DNA from: Thermosynechococcaceae cyanobacterium YX3bin19 | GTDB taxonomy: Bacteria > Cyanobacteriota > Cyanobacteriia > Thermosynechococcales > Thermosynechococcaceae | Assembly: GCA_030447595.1 (NCBI GenBank) | Contig: JAUJON010000001.1 | Span: forward strand, 1 to 64,000 | DNA length: 64,000 nucleotides | Direction of reading: 5' to 3' | Part shown: positions 63,513-64,000 of the stretch, piece by piece | Layout: each line of letters opens with the position of its first letter | Numbering within the stretch: the first letter of the stretch is position 1 | Notes under the pieces: model-generated | Database searches by the model: none | Told to the model about the DNA's origin: nothing | The model's input: the letters and a program-made list of their open reading frames with translations, nothing else | Position numbers and translations under genes: made by a program

Positions 63513-64000
63513 ATGATTCTTCATGAGCTTGCGGTGATTATCCCAGTCGCTCCTGGAGAAGCAGCATGGCCTTGCTTAATGGCTGATCTTAAAGATTGCC
63601 GCTGGAAGCTGAGATTCTACTGGTCAGTCCAGAACTACCCGCCAAGCCCCTGCAGTACTTACTTGACGATCTAGCCTCAAGGAATGTGCGATGGCTGCAA
63701 AGCCGCAAAGGGGCGAGGACGCCAGCTAAATGCCGGAGCCAATGCTACACACAAGCCCTATCTCTGGTTTCTCCACGCAGACTCTCGGCTGGCTGAATCA
63801 GCGCTACATAAACTGGAACAGTCACTCCAGCAGCAGCCGGAGGCGCTGCACTACTTTTAATTTGTCATTCTTGAATGATGGACCTGCCTTAACGGCCATA
63901 AATGCCGTGGGGTTTGGTTTCGGTCTCATTTCTTTGGCTTGCCCTTCGGAGACCAAGGGTTTTGCCTGGCTCGCAAGCTGTGGGAGAAACTGAGTGGCTT
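63513..64000 (+). pseudogene. Family 2 glycosyltransferase, frameshifted, 3' end outside the window
   Basis: The ATG at 63513 gives MILHELAVIIPV, the N-terminal strand of a GT-A fold. After a shift near 63597, LPLEAEILLVSPEL and LLDDLASRNVRWLQS; after another near 63722, QLNAGANATHKPYLWFLHADSRL (with the metal-binding HAD) and ALHKLEQSLQQQPEALHYF; then GPALTAINAVG and, after another shift, WFRSHFFGLPFGDQGFCLARKLWEKL. At least four frame changes. The order fits the TIGR04283-like small GT2 group; the acceptor is unknown. Confidence 0.78.

Overview
This is cyanobacterial chromosome. The gene content shows it directly: rpaA, petE (plastocyanin), a psbV-psbV2 pair, an Ftn2/ARC6-type division gene, a panC-cmk fusion, an accB-efp pair and several small cyanobacteria-only families. 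By eye there are about forty GCGATCGC (HIP1) octamers, roughly one per 1.6 kb, also typical of the phylum. No heterocyst, nif or carboxysome genes are in the window, so I do not place it further.

Layout. 1-19.5 kb: housekeeping genes (metG, panC/cmk, thrC, leuA, pdhA, ftn2, lpxD, map) mixed with small conserved genes, a 108-bp tandem duplication, and two frameshifted genes (RlpA-like and HEAT-repeat). 19.6-21.8 kb: a nest of insertion sequences, with an IS5-type element inside an IS630-type element that itself abuts an IS1-type transposase remnant. 22-28.5 kb: a pilus/motility-type chemotaxis operon (CheW, MCP, CheA), with CheA frameshifted twice. 28.8-31.5 kb: a decayed Ski2-type helicase. 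31.5-38.7 kb: rpaA, fmt, an rRNA/tRNA methyltransferase, tRNA-Leu(CAG), murA, an M48 protease, tRNA-Leu(CAA) and a metallophosphoesterase. 38.7-42 kb: a broken flavoprotein, petE, psbV2 and a psbV pseudogene. 42-46 kb: accD, rpsB, tsf. 46-56 kb: broken recG, a sulfotransferase, panB, cobQ, rnhA, proS. 56-64 kb: a broken GerMN protein, an ArsR regulator, accB-efp, a broken DUF4230 gene, a Met-rich lipoprotein beside a two-component pair whose regulator has an internal amber codon, a broken TVP38 membrane protein and a broken glycosyltransferase running off the end.

The dominant signal is gene breakage. About 13 of some 54 non-IS protein genes are interrupted by frameshifts, nonsense codons or a short tandem duplication, yet their other-frame remnants are still readable. 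Core genes (translation, fatty-acid, cell-wall, amino-acid and cofactor synthesis) are intact over long stretches, while accessory genes carry several lesions each. This looks like ongoing reductive decay, although consensus errors in short homopolymers could explain part of it. Tandem duplications of 11, 14, 17, 84 and 108 bp recur and one of them breaks a gene.

I found no CRISPR array, prophage or clearly new multi-gene system. The strongest leads are the selective decay pattern, the loss of psbV next to an intact psbV2, the Met/Gln-rich lipoprotein by a broken regulator, and a possible ATT start on murA.
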